This document shows, piece after piece, positions 39,301 to 53,352 of a DNA stretch of 64,000 bases. The notes beneath the pieces were generated by a model, which saw only the letters and a program-made list of their open reading frames with translations, did not search any database and was not told the origin of the DNA. The stretch is from Rhytidiadelphus loreus (taxonomy: Eukaryota > Streptophyta > Bryopsida > Hypnales > Hylocomiaceae). A program made the translations under genes and the position numbers. The DNA is taken from contig OX344763.1 in assembly GCA_947034895.1 (NCBI GenBank), positions 31,185,025-31,249,024 of the forward strand. The letters are read 5' to 3'. Numbering within the stretch: position 1 is the stretch's first letter; every line of letters starts with the position of its first letter.

Positions 39301-42300
39301 AACCCTTTTTGGTCATCAAGCATTTGCATGACATACAAAAAAGGTTGTGCAGTCTGAGTTTTGTCGTTTAAATAGTCATCCAGTGCTGCTTCATAATCAC
39401 CCCTGCGTGTATGAAGCAAGCCACTAACCTGTTCAAGAGATCAAAGCCAACTCCATCACTCTTCGTCACTAGAAAGCAAGCATCAAAATTTAGAAAATCG
39501 CGTTTAATGAAAGAATGCACCGGCTTGCAGAAAAAGGGCGCAAATCAAGACGACACAAATCGTCCACCGACTTTCAAAATCTTACCTGCCAGAAATTGTT
39601 TGTTTGTGCTAGTTGAAGAGTACGAGACGAATCCAAATTTGAATCAGGAACAGCCCTCAGTAGCCTCACCATCAAATCCTCTTTAGCCCGTGCACCGTCA
39701 GTTCCAAGTGTAGGTGATGCAAGATACTCTAAAATCCCCATAAAGGTAGAACTTGACACAACAGCATGTCTTGAAGCCACAAAATGTGCCACAAAGTCCA
39801 GAAGATATCCAACATCTACTTTTGAAGGCCAATGTACGTCAGATTCTTCAGAATTTGAATCAACCTCCTCTGAATCACTTGTGACTTTACGAGGTGCTTT
39901 CGAAATCTCGATCAAAGCATTCACAGTCGCTTGTACATACCTAACTCCGTCATGAACATCCTCAGAAGCTGAAAGAACTAAATCTTCATCATCAGCACTG
40001 GTAAGATAAGCAAAACCCTGCTTCCCAATACCCAAGGGACCTTGTTCAGGAAATGCCAACCTCAGGACTAGAAGGGTTGCTTGTATATCGACATGCAACA
40101 GAAACCACAACCGAGGGTATATTCTAGTCTCTTCCGCCTTGAAGCTCGTAAGTGATCTACCTCTGATAGAGCCCTCTTGATCAAGCAAAAACTGCAAGAT
40201 TTCAGCTCTTAACCCTGGCAAACGTGTGGCTGAAAGATAACCATGGCCTGTGGCAAGGTGAGGTAACGTCAGCGAAGAGAAAATTTCATCAACGATAAAA
40301 GCCAATAAAAGAACCATAGCCGTGACACTATTTCATGCCCGACAGATACATCGGACCAAGCTTCTTTCCTTCATGAGAAAGAGACATGATCCAGTTCCTA
40401 GAGACAAAAGTGGATTTGGTAAACATACCGGGTGGAAAGGCGAGACCAGAGAAACAATACTTCAAGTATACCAAAAGCTTGTACCTGTTTAAACACAAGA
40501 ACATTTTATCTGCAAATGATAAAGAGCATGTTCCATTGACATTCACAGCTCAGAAACTGGGAGCCGAATTGGGACATCCTAAAGAGGACCTATGGGAGTG
40601 AGTAAAAGCACCAACTGCTCAAAGCCAGAAATTGTCTCTTAAACGAAAACGCAAAAAAAAGCAGAAAAATATGATCAGTAAGAGAGACAGAGTAGAAACA
40701 AACCCAATTAGTTGAGTCTGAGACGGGTTGGAAGCCTGGTCTGCAACAGTTAAAAGCTCTTCCAATGGAGACCTGAAGTCGTCCAAGCCCCTATTGAACA
40801 GATAAATAAGTGCACTGTACAGTCCATGCTCTCGACATAATCTCACCACCTGCCACCACCCAAAACAGATAAAGACCAAACGACGTCAAAGCTGTGCTAC
40901 AGTCAGAATGAATTCGACAGCAAGCCGAAAATCTTGTTCGAGATTTAATTTCCCCTCCAGATGGCATGGATTATTTGTCAACCACAGTTGAACAACTTTG
41001 ACATAGATCACCCCCTATCATAGGAGACTAGACTTAAGCTTGATGACCTAGTTGTCAAAGTACGAGTGGGGGTAGTGAATTGCCTGGTTAAAATCCAAAG
41101 AGCCAATATCCATATGAAGCACACATTGTTCCACTCTCTCCAACCATCCATAGTAGCTGTAGTGCTCAACAAGTGCTTGCATAACCTGGGAAAATTGACA
41201 AAAGACACTTATTATTTCCTCACCTCTGCAACTACCCCATTTATTCAATTAAGTGTATGATAAGCTATTTTATAGGTTTGATGCTAATTTTAGCACTATG
41301 TATTAGTGTACCTATTGATGAATACCTTGGGATGATCATTTAGTGAGCTTTGAATCTCGTGTTGGCCACTTGTTGATTGAGTGGCTTTTCACTCAAAAGC
41401 TTCTTGATGTGGCCCCAAGGTAAACTATTTAACCAAAAAAAGTGCAGTTACTCTATGGCACGCTATTTTGGTGGAACATTAAATCATGGATGACACTAAA
41501 TAGAATGAACTGTGCAGTGAGCAGATCCAAATGAATCTAGTGCTGAGTTAATGCGGCTGCAGTCTCACAACAGTACCAACTGATTGCAGAGTACCTTAAA
41601 GCTACACTGCCAGGCATATTAGACCCTACGACAAAAACACCTACCTCAGGAGCAAGGCCACCCAGCATGTCTTTTAGAATGTAGGGTTCTAGAAGCTCCA
41701 AAAATGTACCTGAACATCAGTGTGAACAGATATCAGATGATATTTCCTTCAAGGTGCATCGTATATCGTCCGATACAAACTTCTGGTAAAAACAAACATA
41801 ATGCAATAAAACCAGCTTTTCCGTGGGGAACACAGCAAACAGATGGGAAAAAATAAGAGAAAGAGAAGACGCAGGGAGATCTGGACACACCTCTTTGGTC
41901 AACATTCACAAACGCGCTGAAAACATTCTCAAATAAGACGTCCTGTTTACCAATGTGTACACAAAATTCAATAGCCACGCCACCAACTCTTGCATACTGT
42001 TCTCGAACCTCCTGAAGATCTTGACCTTGGCCCTCGGAACCTTGTCGATCAGCAGTTTGAGATGCTACCGACAAGTATTGAAAAGCCATGTCAATATAGG
42101 CAGACAAGAGTGCCAGCAAAGTACTCATAATAGCCTCCCGCATTGCATCTAATCCCCTTGGAAGACCAGTTACCCCTCTGGCTCGCCCATCATAAAGCTC
42201 CATTGCAATGTGAAACGCACCCATCCAGTCGCCAGCATCTTCGAGTGCTTTGATGCGCTCTCGCCAAGGCAGCAAACGAGCACGCCATAGCTGTTGGGGA

Positions 42301-44859
42301 CCCATTAAATACAGCGCAGCTCCACGTACAGATAGCGAACTATGATAGGCTTTCTCTGGATTGCCAAGAGCGTTCATAATATGTGTATGGTAGATAAGAG
42401 CTCCCACATCTTCTTGTTCTCCCTTAATGGACCCACGCTCTAATTCAGCTCCTTCTTTCGTGAACAAGCAGAGTTCGTCCTTAGCTGTCACAACAACCAG
42501 CATCTGCATGCACCTATACACTTCAGAAAATTCTTCAAACTCTCAAGGCAGTGCGAAACATGGTATCTCGTATTTACACTTCAACAGCTCACTGTTCTAA
42601 CAATGTTGCAACAAAAACATTACTTAAATATCAAAAGAGTAACTGATGGACCAAAGATCTCAAAGCGAATAGAAACTTGATCTTAATCCAACCACCACGG
42701 TAATCTGCTGAACATATAAACTGCTTTCAGGATATTGTTTTGTAATACAAACCTGCTCCTCCAGCCAGGCAAGTCCAACAGCAGGACTGTCAAGTTCCCA
42801 TTCTCTCACTTTTCTCAAATTTGAGTGCGTCAGTTGCCATATGAACATCTTAGTATCCCAACCCATAGCTAACATCGGCAAGTCGTCGTCATCCACGACA
42901 TCATTAATCGTGTCGCCATCATCTTTCTTCGCATCACCACGGTCACTTCGCATCACCACATTACTCCCAGTTGATGTATTGGAGTTTGTGTTTCCACGAG
43001 AAGGAACCACGGAGGATCCCGGCTTAGAGCGAATACGCCTCCATGCTGTATACGCAATAGCACCGTCTCGAATTCCCATTGGTCTGGTCAACTTTGACAT
43101 AACTTCTAGAGCTGGCTGGCGCGCCTGCATATCAGCAGCCAGACGCACCTGCAACACAAGTTCAACTCCACATTGGCCAGAAGTTTCTCATAACAAGTAA
43201 CACGCAGACCCTTACTCGGAAGACTTATACATTATAATGAACTGCGGAAGGAAAATACTCACCACCAGAACAGTGTGGTGCGTGACCAAGACAAACATTG
43301 ACCTTGGTCCTTCATTGGATGGAGTTGCTCCGTCATAGAGGAACTTGCGACCAACGTCCATAGCACCCACACTACCAACCATTCCACCCACGACGCTCCC
43401 CATACCACCCATTACACTCCCAAGCGTGGGTGGATGGGAGGTTCGACCTTGAGAAGAGGAGTTTAATCCATTCATACCTTGTAGACCTTCGTCCGGTAGC
43501 AAAGGTGAAACAGATAGAACAGGACCTGTCTTGTCGCCCTCGAGGAGACACTGTCCGTGCACAATACCAACAGGAATCTCCACTGTCATCAGGTTCGGTA
43601 TGTAAGATTCACCTCGTGGTGCAACTAAAGTGGGACCAAGTATTTGTTGTGCAAATCAATCACCAACGAAAACCAGTGTCACCGCAGATCTTGTCAATAA
43701 GGAGAAGACAAGAAGACTTCAGTAGTATAATAAATATTGCAAAAAATCCTTCCACAAATGATAAAGTAGACAATCACAAACGACTCGTTCTAAAGAGCAA
43801 TTACCTGAGTTTCTACAGAAAATCGGCGAAGCAAAGGCATTATCTGTTGAGAAAAAGCGTGAAGCAGAAGCCTCCCTTTAGAGTCACCGCTAATTACTCT
43901 TAAGCTCCGTGCACCTGGAGCATCTTGTCCTAAGAATAGAGTATGCACAATGGCCTCCGAGTGCTCGGTACTCATCACTTTTGACACTGATCTTCTTGAA
44001 ACATCCCACAGTCGTAGAGTTCCATTTGCATAGCCGACTAACAAGAGATCACCTTGATGACTGAAGCAAAGAGAACTAACAGGTTCTTTAGTTTCAATAC
44101 CACCTCCTAAGAAAAAAGCCTGCACGATGTACAGTGTTCAGAACCGTAAATTTTCTGAGCAGTACAAAAAAGTTGTGAAACTACATGACTTCTATGTCGC
44201 TCATTTGGGCCCGAATACGCAATGCCTCAATCATGCCCCAATCATAATTGATGTCAGTATTGATAAGGTAAAACATCTGCCTAGATCCTGAGCGACATAT
44301 CATTATCGAATACAAATTCATCCCAATAAATCTTTCATAGAAACAGAAACCCTAAACCAATGGTTTTTTTTAAAAGATAACGTCTTATGATCACTTCAAG
44401 CACTGAACAAAATTTTGTCCATGAAAGATACTACAATATTTTCTGAACAACTTGAGAAAGAAGGGGCAGGTAGACCTTTTGAGATTCGAGCTCATCAGCA
44501 CTTCGAGTGGCTGAATACTTGCTGGGAGTGACAAGAACAGCTCCTTTGGACAATCCAACAGCAATAAAATTTGCATGAACTGCGAGAGCTTGTGGGAAAC
44601 CATAATCCCGCCTTACTTGAGGTAGGGCTAATGCATGTGAGAGAGAGCCATAAGCGTCAAGTTGCAATAGACCAATTGCAGGCGGACCTCTCTCGATGCC
44701 CTCCAGCCTCATTGGTTGAGCAACTGCACCTACCTCCCAATGCAATCCCGACGTGGCATTTCGCATCTCAATCTCTTCTGCCGACTGAAATGCAGTAGGT
44801 GGTTGAGTTGGCTCCTCAATTGTATCATCATTTTGCTCCATATTTCTGGTCCAATGCAC
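36338..44859 (-). CDS. VPS8: VPS8, CORVET tethering-complex subunit
   Basis: VPS8 is the Rab5-binding subunit of the CORVET complex, which tethers endosomes. About 17 exons are readable on the minus strand. The first recognised exon (from 44859 or the next ATG at 44841) carries GLHWEVGAVAQPMRLEGIERG and VHANFIAVGLSKGAVLVTPSKYS. The WD40-like propeller continues with SSLCFSHQGDLLLVGYANGT and ISGDSKGRLLLHAFS, then CLLEGDKTGPVLSVSPLLPDEG (exon from 43550) and MLAMGWDTKMFIWQL. Helical clathrin-like repeats include ALVEHYSYYGWLERVEQCVL, VVRLCREHGLYSALIYLFN and EHCLKLCQEYGITDAAIFLL. A C-terminal RING-H2-like domain starts CCICGLGL (about 37020), continues FSCGHAAHIVC and ends CPVC (about 36820). 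Known plant homologues have a longer N-terminus, so one or more 5' exons may lie upstream of 44860; I could not identify them. Confidence 0.92.
41265..41525. repeat. Dispersed repeat in a VPS8 intron (second copy of the RCCR-intron repeat)
   Basis: This segment shares ordered blocks (TTTATAGGTTTGATGCTAAT, GTGTACCTATTGATGAA, AATCTCGTGTTGGCCACTTG, ATGACACTAAATAGAAT) with 28072-28345. It is absent from the VPS8 coding frame and lies within an intron. Confidence 0.65.
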
Positions 44860-46620
44860 TTAATTTCAGAAAAGGCGCTGATGGAGGTTGCTGAGCGCAA
44901 CGAAGGTGGTTTTCAGTGTCTGTTAGCTCCAGATCCGTATTCTGGCAGGCTGGGCTACCGTTGCAACAGCTCTGAGTAGCACAGACAGCAGCTGCTGACC
45001 AGCGATGAACATATGTATTGGCTGATGACGATTGTTGGCGTGTGCAGAAACCGTAGCTATTTAGATAACATAACATACAAGGGTTGTTACACTTTCTCCG
45101 AGGATGAAACTTCTATGAATAATGAGAAGGTATGGAGTGAAAAGAGGAGCCAATAGGACCTATCTCCATGAAGAAGGTGTAACACCCCTTTTGTGTTCTG
45201 TAGAGAATGGAGAATGAGATTTACCTGCGCAAATTACGAAGCTCTCGAACGCGAATCCGCTTGTGTCAGTAGTTGCACCTCTTACAATGAATCCTGCATG
45301 CTCGATCGCTAAAAAACTCCAAACCCTAAGAAAGCCCCAAGTCTATTGGATTTTAGAAATGAGCAGGAATTCCAATGCTTTTCGATGAAGGGACTAAAGA
45401 AAAAGGCTCTAAAGAGAAATGACGCCAGCAACAAGAGCAAAACATCCAACACGAACCCACTTGTGTCAATAGCTCCATCTCTTTCAACCCTGCGTGCTCG
45501 ATCGCTACAAAACTCCGAACCCCTAAGCCTCCAGGATTTTAGAAAATGAGCAGGAATTCTAATGGTTTTCGATGAAGAAACTAAAACAAGAGATTCTATA
45601 GAGGATTGACAATGGCAACAAGAGTAGTGCAGCGTGGCGAGAAAAAACGTGAAATGGATTCTCGGAATGCAGAAAAAACGAAATGCGGCAGCTTCAATTA
45701 CAAGGTGCACGCATTTCTACACTAACGCGAATCGAGGTGAAAACGGCAGACAGGGAGAAAGAGAAAAGCGGAGAGGTGAAAACTTCGCACGCTAAAAACT
45801 CTTCACGCCCACTTCATGAAAAAGGATTCTCGTGTGAAACAAACTAAGAAAGGGAGGAGAGCATAACAAGAGTTGAGCAGCATGTGACCAAACCCTCACC
45901 ATTGACAAGAGATCCAGTTCAGAATGCGATCATCTTGCGAACTAACCCTAAAACCTAATGCCGCTAGTCTTTGACGAAACAGGAGCATCACTACATTCTT
46001 ATCCCCTTTCAAAATCAACTCCTTTCAGAGCTCGATCTGCTTCTCCCGCATAAATCTCTCAGTTCTTACAAACGCTCCAGCACGCAATCAAGGATTCGAA
46101 CACGCACAATCCATACTTCCAACGAAGTCCGAATTGAGAATAGGTTTAGCAACAAAATTGATCCACAAATCATATCATTCCACTACAGCAACATCACTTT
46201 CCTCCTCTTTGCTACCTCCCGATCCTTGACCTTGGTTCACAACCTGGACCACCAAATCCCCTCTGAAAAAATTCCAACACGTACCACTTCGGCTTCGGCT
46301 TCATCTTCAAAACTTCAATTCTGAATCTCCATCGAATGCTCCGACGTGGAGTTCAACGCCACAAAATAGGCGCCTCATCTCGAATTGCTCACTCTCGGAA
46401 CAATCATCAATTTCTAGCGGAATTAACACAACCAGAGTCCTCAATCAGCGCAATTCTCACCGATAATCTCCACGCTTTCATGTTCAAGTTCAATCTCCGC
46501 AAAAATAGTAAAGTAGTGCGCAAGCTTCCGAACCCTAAATCGCCAATGACAAGCACAAATTCAAGGAATTAGCGATGGTTTACTTGCAATGAGTTCTTCA
46601 GCAGATGCTTCGACAATGCT
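44860..46620. other. Probable 5' region of VPS8 (leader or unrecognised 5' exons)
   Basis: This stretch contains CCCTAAAC/CCCTAAC telo-box-like words and a direct duplication (listed separately). An open frame on the plus strand at 45971-46324 and fragments on the minus strand match no family. Because plant VPS8 usually has a longer N-terminus, short 5' exons could be hidden here. Confidence 0.4.
45233..45610. repeat. Direct duplication upstream of VPS8
   Basis: Two copies of a roughly 160-190 bp sequence follow each other. Each contains CTTGTGTCA(A/G)TAG, a TGCTCGATCGCTA block, AAACTCC-AACCC, GATTTTAGAAA-TGAGCAGGAATTC and a TTTTCGATGAAG block. Copies start at about 45233 and 45440. The start of a third partial copy (TTGACAATGGCAACAAGAG) is at about 45606. 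Confidence 0.75.
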
Positions 46621-48985
46621 CACAATCGCGACTGAAAACACAAGATGAAAATTAGAGAAGCCCGTGACCGTGACTTACTACTGACTACTGCACTGCCTGT
46701 GCTTGTGAAGGTTCGAGGATTTATTGAATGAGATTATTCTCCTGGAGCTTCATCCGATGTACACATGTCGTCCAAAACTTGGATGGATTTCATCGGGGCG
46801 GTTGTTGTTTTACATTTGGGTTGTCTACTTCGTGAGGGAAGTTGTCCCGGTGACAACCCAAAACTAATGAATGTTTGTCATTTTACAAACTTTGAATGGA
46901 TTACAAAAAAATTATAGTAGGAGAGGGATTTTTCATAATTTTTACCTCAATGGAAGGAGGTTTTCAATAATCCTATCATTGGAGGGGCTTATTTTCAATT
47001 TCTAAGGTCTATTTGGTCTGGATGATTAAATGAAATTTTTTTAATTGATTTTTGAAAGAAAAAATTATGTTTTCTACAAGTTATAAGTTTTTGGAATTTT
47101 TTTGTGAAGATTTGAAATTATCATAAATATTTAAAGAAAAAGCGAAGAAAATTCATATCAAACACAAAATCATGTTCAATTCTAAAATAGGATTTGAAGA
47201 ACATTGAAAGAAAAGGACAAGTAACTTGGGACAAATGAAACAACCTAAATGGACTTATATTATGGGACAAAGGGAGTTGGTTTTCTTAAATCATTTCCAA
47301 AAAATCTCAAATTCTTTGTAAATTTGAGATTATTTTGCAACATTTTCAAAAATTCTATAAATAAATTTCTCTTTTCATTGGCTTATTGAAGTACATGTAT
47401 TTTGATTATGTATAAATTTTTGGGTTCTATTTCATCTTAAAAAAAATTTAAAAAAATTCATCCTAAAGAATTTGGACATTTTTTCCTACAAAATCTATCT
47501 ATAGAAATTGTGATATAATTGACAAAGTCAATTGTGCTAAATCTACCCATCTCTTTGAATTTTTTCTATAAATCATGTCATCGAGTAATTACTATATAAA
47601 ACTTTGATCCCTATGAGAATGTAAAAAGGGAATAAAAGTGTTCTTGCATGAGTTCTCAAACCCTCGCTAGGCCCCTAGGCAAATTGTAGGTCACCATTTG
47701 CCATTACTAGCCACCTTCATAGTGATGGGGACAAGAATTGCAAGAAACACAAACAAAATATCTTGATAATGAGACCCAAATCCAATCCCAAGTTTAAGAA
47801 GAAGAAAAAAAAATGTATTACAAATAATTCACTTTTGTTATAGGCAACAACTTTTGTTGAATCTCACACATAGCTCTCTAAGGGGAGTAGCCTCCTTTCA
47901 CGTGGTGGTTTGAAACTTTCTATTAGAGAAAAATAATGGTGTTTCCATGATCATTAGATGGGATTTGGCCCATCCGGAGGGCCATGAGTTCCCGACTGTA
48001 GGGAACGCGCTGCACTGCACCAACACAGTAGTCTGACGTGGTTGAGAGACGACCATGTCATTAGGGGAAAAAAAATTACTTTCAGTTTCTCATTTCAAAA
48101 GCAAATTTATTTTATTTATTTATTTGGTAATACAACACCCCACGCTCCCTCGCTGCATTGGGAACAGATTCGAGAACGGCCCTGAAACGGCCCTCTAGTG
48201 CAGCTAAAACACATCTAATGCCAATCTTTGACCTTTTGTGCTAATTAATGTATATTGAATTTTTTGCCAAGGACAAGAAATTCACATTCTAAAAATACAA
48301 ACTATGTTTTGATGGAATTAATTTTATAATAATATGCTTTGAAATTGACTTGAAAACTATTTGTAAATATTTTTTCAAATTAGTTTGACCACATAGATAT
48401 TTTTATTCATAATTCATAACAAAATCTTTATTGGCAAAAAACTCAAAAAAGTTGTATAAGATATTTTTATAACATGTCAAAGTTTAATTCAAGATCCATT
48501 GGATCGTTGGCTTTTAACCAACTACAAAATAGAGTGCAAGTTTATACTTGGTGAGACCTTGAGAGATCTCAAAACAAAGCGAATGGACCATAAATTTTCT
48601 AATGACAAAATTTTGCCCAAAAGGCAAAATTTTAGTTTTTGCCCTCTTATCAAAATTCATTTATGGTGTAGAAAACCATTTTTTTCACCAAACAACAAAC
48701 TACAATTGTTAAAATATAGATGAAATCATCAACATTAAATGCATAAAGTACAAGTATGTAGATGAAAAACGGTTTCAATCCTAAAATGACTCCAAGAAGG
48801 ATTTTATTTTTGCCACCCAAGGGAAATTTAAAATTCTTAGGCTCAATTTACATCCAAAGGTACGGTCTCCAAAAGAATACAACCCATATTTAACTAATTA
48901 CGGACAATTACACCAAATATGGACAAATTGATAGTGCACAATGACCTCGAAAATGTGAAGAAACTGAAAACAACGATAGAAAAGT
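46621..48985. other. AT-rich spacer between VPS8 and the palindrome-marked element
   Basis: No gene is recognised. A more GC-rich island at about 47965-48205 has a SINE-like look (see findings). A Stowaway-end-like GGGACAAAGGGAGT sits near 47265. Confidence 0.4.
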
Positions 48986-49977
48986 GTCGGCGGCCCACCA
49001 ACACATTTAATATCCTGCTCCATTGGTTTCCTCAAAATGGATTAATGTCAGACAATTTGATTTTAATGGACTTAGAAGTATTAAAATTAATGAGTTACAA
49101 ATGCAACCTTGTGATATTAGAAGCGGTATCTATAACCGTGGAACCCCAAGAAAGGCATATCCATAGTACAAATCCTATCATTTCCTATGCAAATCCCAAA
49201 CACAAGACAACTCCAGCCCCTTTACATGTATCAGCTGGCAGCCGATAAGAGGGTCCAGAGTCTCGTACGTAGTCATATGTAAACAGTGCAATCCCCATCC
49301 TAGAGCATGAGAAGTGAGCATGTTTGGTAGCATAAAGAATAGAAACATTTTCAAAATGCCCCGCAGCGGAGCTTCATTTAAATTCAAAATTGACATGTAC
49401 AAATTCTATGCAATTCCAGCAATAGAGGCAGACCGGATATGAGAACGTCTAAAAATGTCTAAGCTAATCTTGCATTATTCAGATGCGCAATTTGTGTCGG
49501 CGGGCAGCCGATAGTAAAGGCAAAAGCAATTGCGTAGAATAAAGAGATTGCAGACATGAGGCTACTCTCCTCCTGACCGAAAATGAGAAGAAGTGAATTG
49601 GACATCTGGGTAGAGCCCATGAAAACAAGATTTTCCTGGTGACAGAACGGTGCTATCAATACTGAGCAGTGTCACTCCTATCGGCTGGCAACCGACACCA
49701 CCTCCCGATTGTTGGTTCTGACCCGACTAGCACTGTGGTAAGCATTCATCGAACATATAAGGGGTTTATCGGCGGGCAGCCGATAGCACACAGAAGAAAC
49801 GTGGCGTTAGTCATCTCCCTCTTCATCAACATCTTTGTCAATAGCTTCCCTGACAGCCTCCAGATTAGCAATTGCAGCAATAACCGAGGCTTCCGGAATA
49901 ACATGAGATGTTGACGGTTCATTCTTTGCATGCGAGGACATTCGGTGCGAGTACAAGACAATGTTGACATGAACTAC

Positions 49978-52900
49978 CTACGGCAGACAGAGTTCCTTAT
50001 GCCATCTACGGGTCCAACACTCCCTTGCCACAACGGCCTTTCCTTCCTTCTTGGCTTTCATTGGAGTCCACCATTCTAGCTTGAAGTTTCCATACGATGG
50101 CCCAGGAGTCATGTCCACACACTCGAGTACCCGCCCCAGCCAAACCGGCAGATAATTGTTGTGACATGGTCGGCAAAGAACAAAATCTCCAAGCAGAACA
50201 TCCCTGAATGGATTAAAGGTCAACCTCGGCCTATCCTTCGCAGGCCCGTAGTATGGAGAAGGTTCCAAGTCGTCCTCCGGAGTCGTATCAGTCGGATTAT
50301 TAGAATCCACCCCCTCATCGCGACATGCGGATCCGTGATCTCTTGTCCAGTCAGACATTGGCCAGAATCCTTCTTGCAGCAATGTGGGTGTTGCGGGTAG
50401 CGGCTTACTAATTTCCGATAGAATTCTTTCCCAGTATGACACACAACCTGCCATTTCCTCTGCGTATCGCTTGTTTTTGGCCATTCCCGATTTCCAGAAT
50501 TCGATGTACTTCGCTATTCCATTTTTGATGAAGCACTGTTTCTCATTGCATTCGCTTGCCCTGGCCACTTCTTTGTCTACGTTCCGTTTCCTGGGATTTA
50601 TGTGGACGTTACCCCAGAGTGCCTTGAACGGAACAGGTTGAGGATCCCCCTGTGGAAGTGCCGGTCCCCCTGAAGCGTCAACTGTCCACATTTTCACCGG
50701 TGGTCCAGGAGGAAGCCACGAAGAATCCGTTGTCCTTTTCTTGTACCTCATGACCGGCCATCCTCGATCATTTCCCGACTCTTCTACGTAGAATTTGAAG
50801 AGATGTTTATTCCCGAGTCCCACGATCTTGTTGACCCCATCATGATGGAATCCCTTTAGGTAGGATTTGAAGTCCGCCACCTCCTGAACGAACTCCGGGA
50901 TGAAGGCTACAGTCTTCTGCGAATCCATGAACGCCTTCATGAGATCTGCAAGAACGTAAGTGTTCTTCCTCTTGATTAGCTTGGACAGATAACTGAAGTG
51001 CGCGTCAATGTCTTCGTGCGTATGACCAACAATAAGGAAGCCAACAGTTACTTCCTTAAAGATGCGCCTGGCAGTGAGTAATGAGCAGAATGCCATGAGG
51101 AACCGATTCTTATTGTCCTTTGAGGAATTGTCGAGTTGCAAAAACAACTTCCTTGGGAGTGGAACATGCGGCCGTCCTGGTCTTGGAGTGTTTGTGATTT
51201 TATCAGAGGTCGGAGGAATGGATGAGTTGCATCTTGATTTTCCGTGAAGTAGAGCTTCAAAAAAGGTGTTTTGAGGAGGAGTGGAGAAGAGGATCTTGGA
51301 TTCCCGAACAGGCGGCAGCTCTAGAGCTCGAAGAACCCTACATAGCGACGATATAGTGAAATTGGAATCCCTAGGCCACAGTGATGTGGAGTAATGTGCA
51401 TATGCGCCATCGCCATGGCCATGCGTGAGCATGCCAGTACACGATATTGGTATCTGCCCCAGCCCGGCGGTGGCCTTGGTAATGCGCTGCATCCTCGGAA
51501 TTGCGGTCTTTGTGGTGTCCATCTTGTCGTGAATAATGCAGAGGAACTCTGATGGATTCTGAATAGATTGTGATCTCCATCCACTATACACATTTCTGCA
51601 AGCGCGCTGGTAATTGAGATGTCGTTCTCTGTCATCCACTAGGGCCTGCCACTCATCACAACCTCTGGGATACTTTGCAATGAACTCGACCAGGAAGTCA
51701 CATTCTGTGCATTTGGAGAAATTGCTTCCTATCGCCTTGACCTCGACGTTTTTGAAATGAGTTTTTCGGAGGTGGCTGATGGCAGATTGTGAGACCGGCT
51801 TCATATTGCAGACTCCATTGACCTACAAGACAGACCCAATTGCAAGGGATTCCATGACGAGAGAATCATATGTATCGGCTGGCAGCCGACAGATCGGGAT
51901 TTTCCGGAAATTAAAGAGGGAATTGAACAATCACTGACCCGCAAGGTGGAGAGATTCTGGAGGACGCCAATTCGGACTCCTAGTATTGTGTCGGCTGGCA
52001 GCCGACAAAAGCTACAACAGAATGCAGAGGAGTGGAGGATAATGGATACTTACATAATTGACCTGCTCGCGCATGTGATCCCACTTCATTGCAGAGGGGA
52101 CAACCTTGAGATTATCCACGCGATTATTTCCCATCAGTCTGAATTCATTTGGCATCTGGTCAGCATTCTCATTGATAATCGTCGTGAGAGTTGCTTGAGC
52201 CTGAATAGTGTGCGGATGTGGTCGCCGTGTCCCCGCGTTTCCATGAGACCCGCTGACAGATCCTCCAACGGCCGCGGCCTTGTAGACATGGTATGCCGAC
52301 CTGGAGACCCCGTGTATAATATACCAGGCGTTTTCGCAGACGTCTACATTTGCGAGAGTAACAAACTTCTTCCCTGGAATAACACCTGCATGAAGTTGAC
52401 TCTGAACTGCGTATGCCATCTCCCTTCTTGCCTCGAATGTGCAAGCATAGAACTTTCGACGTAGTGTTCTTGTATCCTCCCAGGGAAACGTCTGGCAACA
52501 TCTGTGCTTGCAATAGTTTTGTGAGCTGACCTTTCGTATGTCAAGGTCTGACGTTTTTATTTGCAGTTTGGATAAGCCCCCGTGATCCTTGGGCAGCACT
52601 CTTCGACGCACGGACCGGTATGGATTCTTGGGCACTCCCTGCAATCCTCCGTCGTTAGACTCGTTCAACTCAGCAGCCTCGGAGCACAAGGTGACAATTT
52701 CAGAGAGTAGCCTGCCCCCTTCTAATCTTGTGTGGGACAGCCTCCAGCGCATGGTAGTCATTTGTAGTGCCTCATGGTCAGATACGAACATGACACCCAC
52801 GTCTGAATCTCCGAGGACGCCGTCGTCGCATGCCTCGTCGGGAAAGCAGACCTGGATCATTGCTCTACCGAAGAATGAGAAGTCGTCATTCAAAAGTTCA

Positions 52901-53076
52901 CAATATTGATTTCTCCAAAGTAATCTATCAGGGAATGGAAGACCTGAGTGACTAGATGGAGGATCAGAGGTATAGTTGAGGTCTCCACTTCCACTAGTCC
53001 CAATAAACACGCCCGCATCAACGATGCTATCACCAGCACTAGGGTCAGATGCACCATCACTAGAGGTACTGAATCC
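49978..53076 (-). CDS. DUF7869-like putative transposase, main two exons
   Basis: Exons run from about 53076 to 52054 and from 51822 to 49978, with a GT-AG intron of 231 bases that holds two palindromes. The splice keeps phase 0. The first exon has RKFYACTFEARREMAYA and a cysteine cluster (NYCKHRCC). The second has LFLQLDNSSKDNKNRFLMAF and GFLIVGHTHEDIDAHFSYLS. These paired acidic motifs are typical of the DUF7869 family, common in repetitive genes of lower plants and some protists, and suggest an RNase H-like fold. A transposase role is inferred from this and from the mobile-looking context. Residues read on in the same frame to 53994 but a TAA at 53077-53079 intervenes. There is no good ATG just below it, so the true start is unclear. 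Confidence 0.65.
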
Positions 53077-53352
53077 TTAAACATTGGGGAGATTGTCAGC
53101 AGACCCGCGACTGTCATCGTCGGATGAGTACCGCCTATCATCCCGTTCATCTTTGTCTGATGCATTGGCAGGAATCCGTTGTTGTGCCGCCTCTCGAAAT
53201 TCGGCCAGGACATCGGAAGAGCTCCCTCCACTTTCGCAGTTACCATCCAGAGAAGGTCGCGTCAAATGAGTTACTCCAGGTCCTGTCGGCTGGCCGCCGA
53301 TAGGAGTAGGAGACAAATTAGATGGATTGATAGGCCTGACCTTGTAACCAGA

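Noticed and set aside
45971..46324. 117-residue plus-strand open frame upstream of VPS8
   Set aside because: Low-complexity Ser/Thr-rich product, no family resemblance, no supporting splice sites; it lies in the probable VPS8 5' region on the opposite strand.
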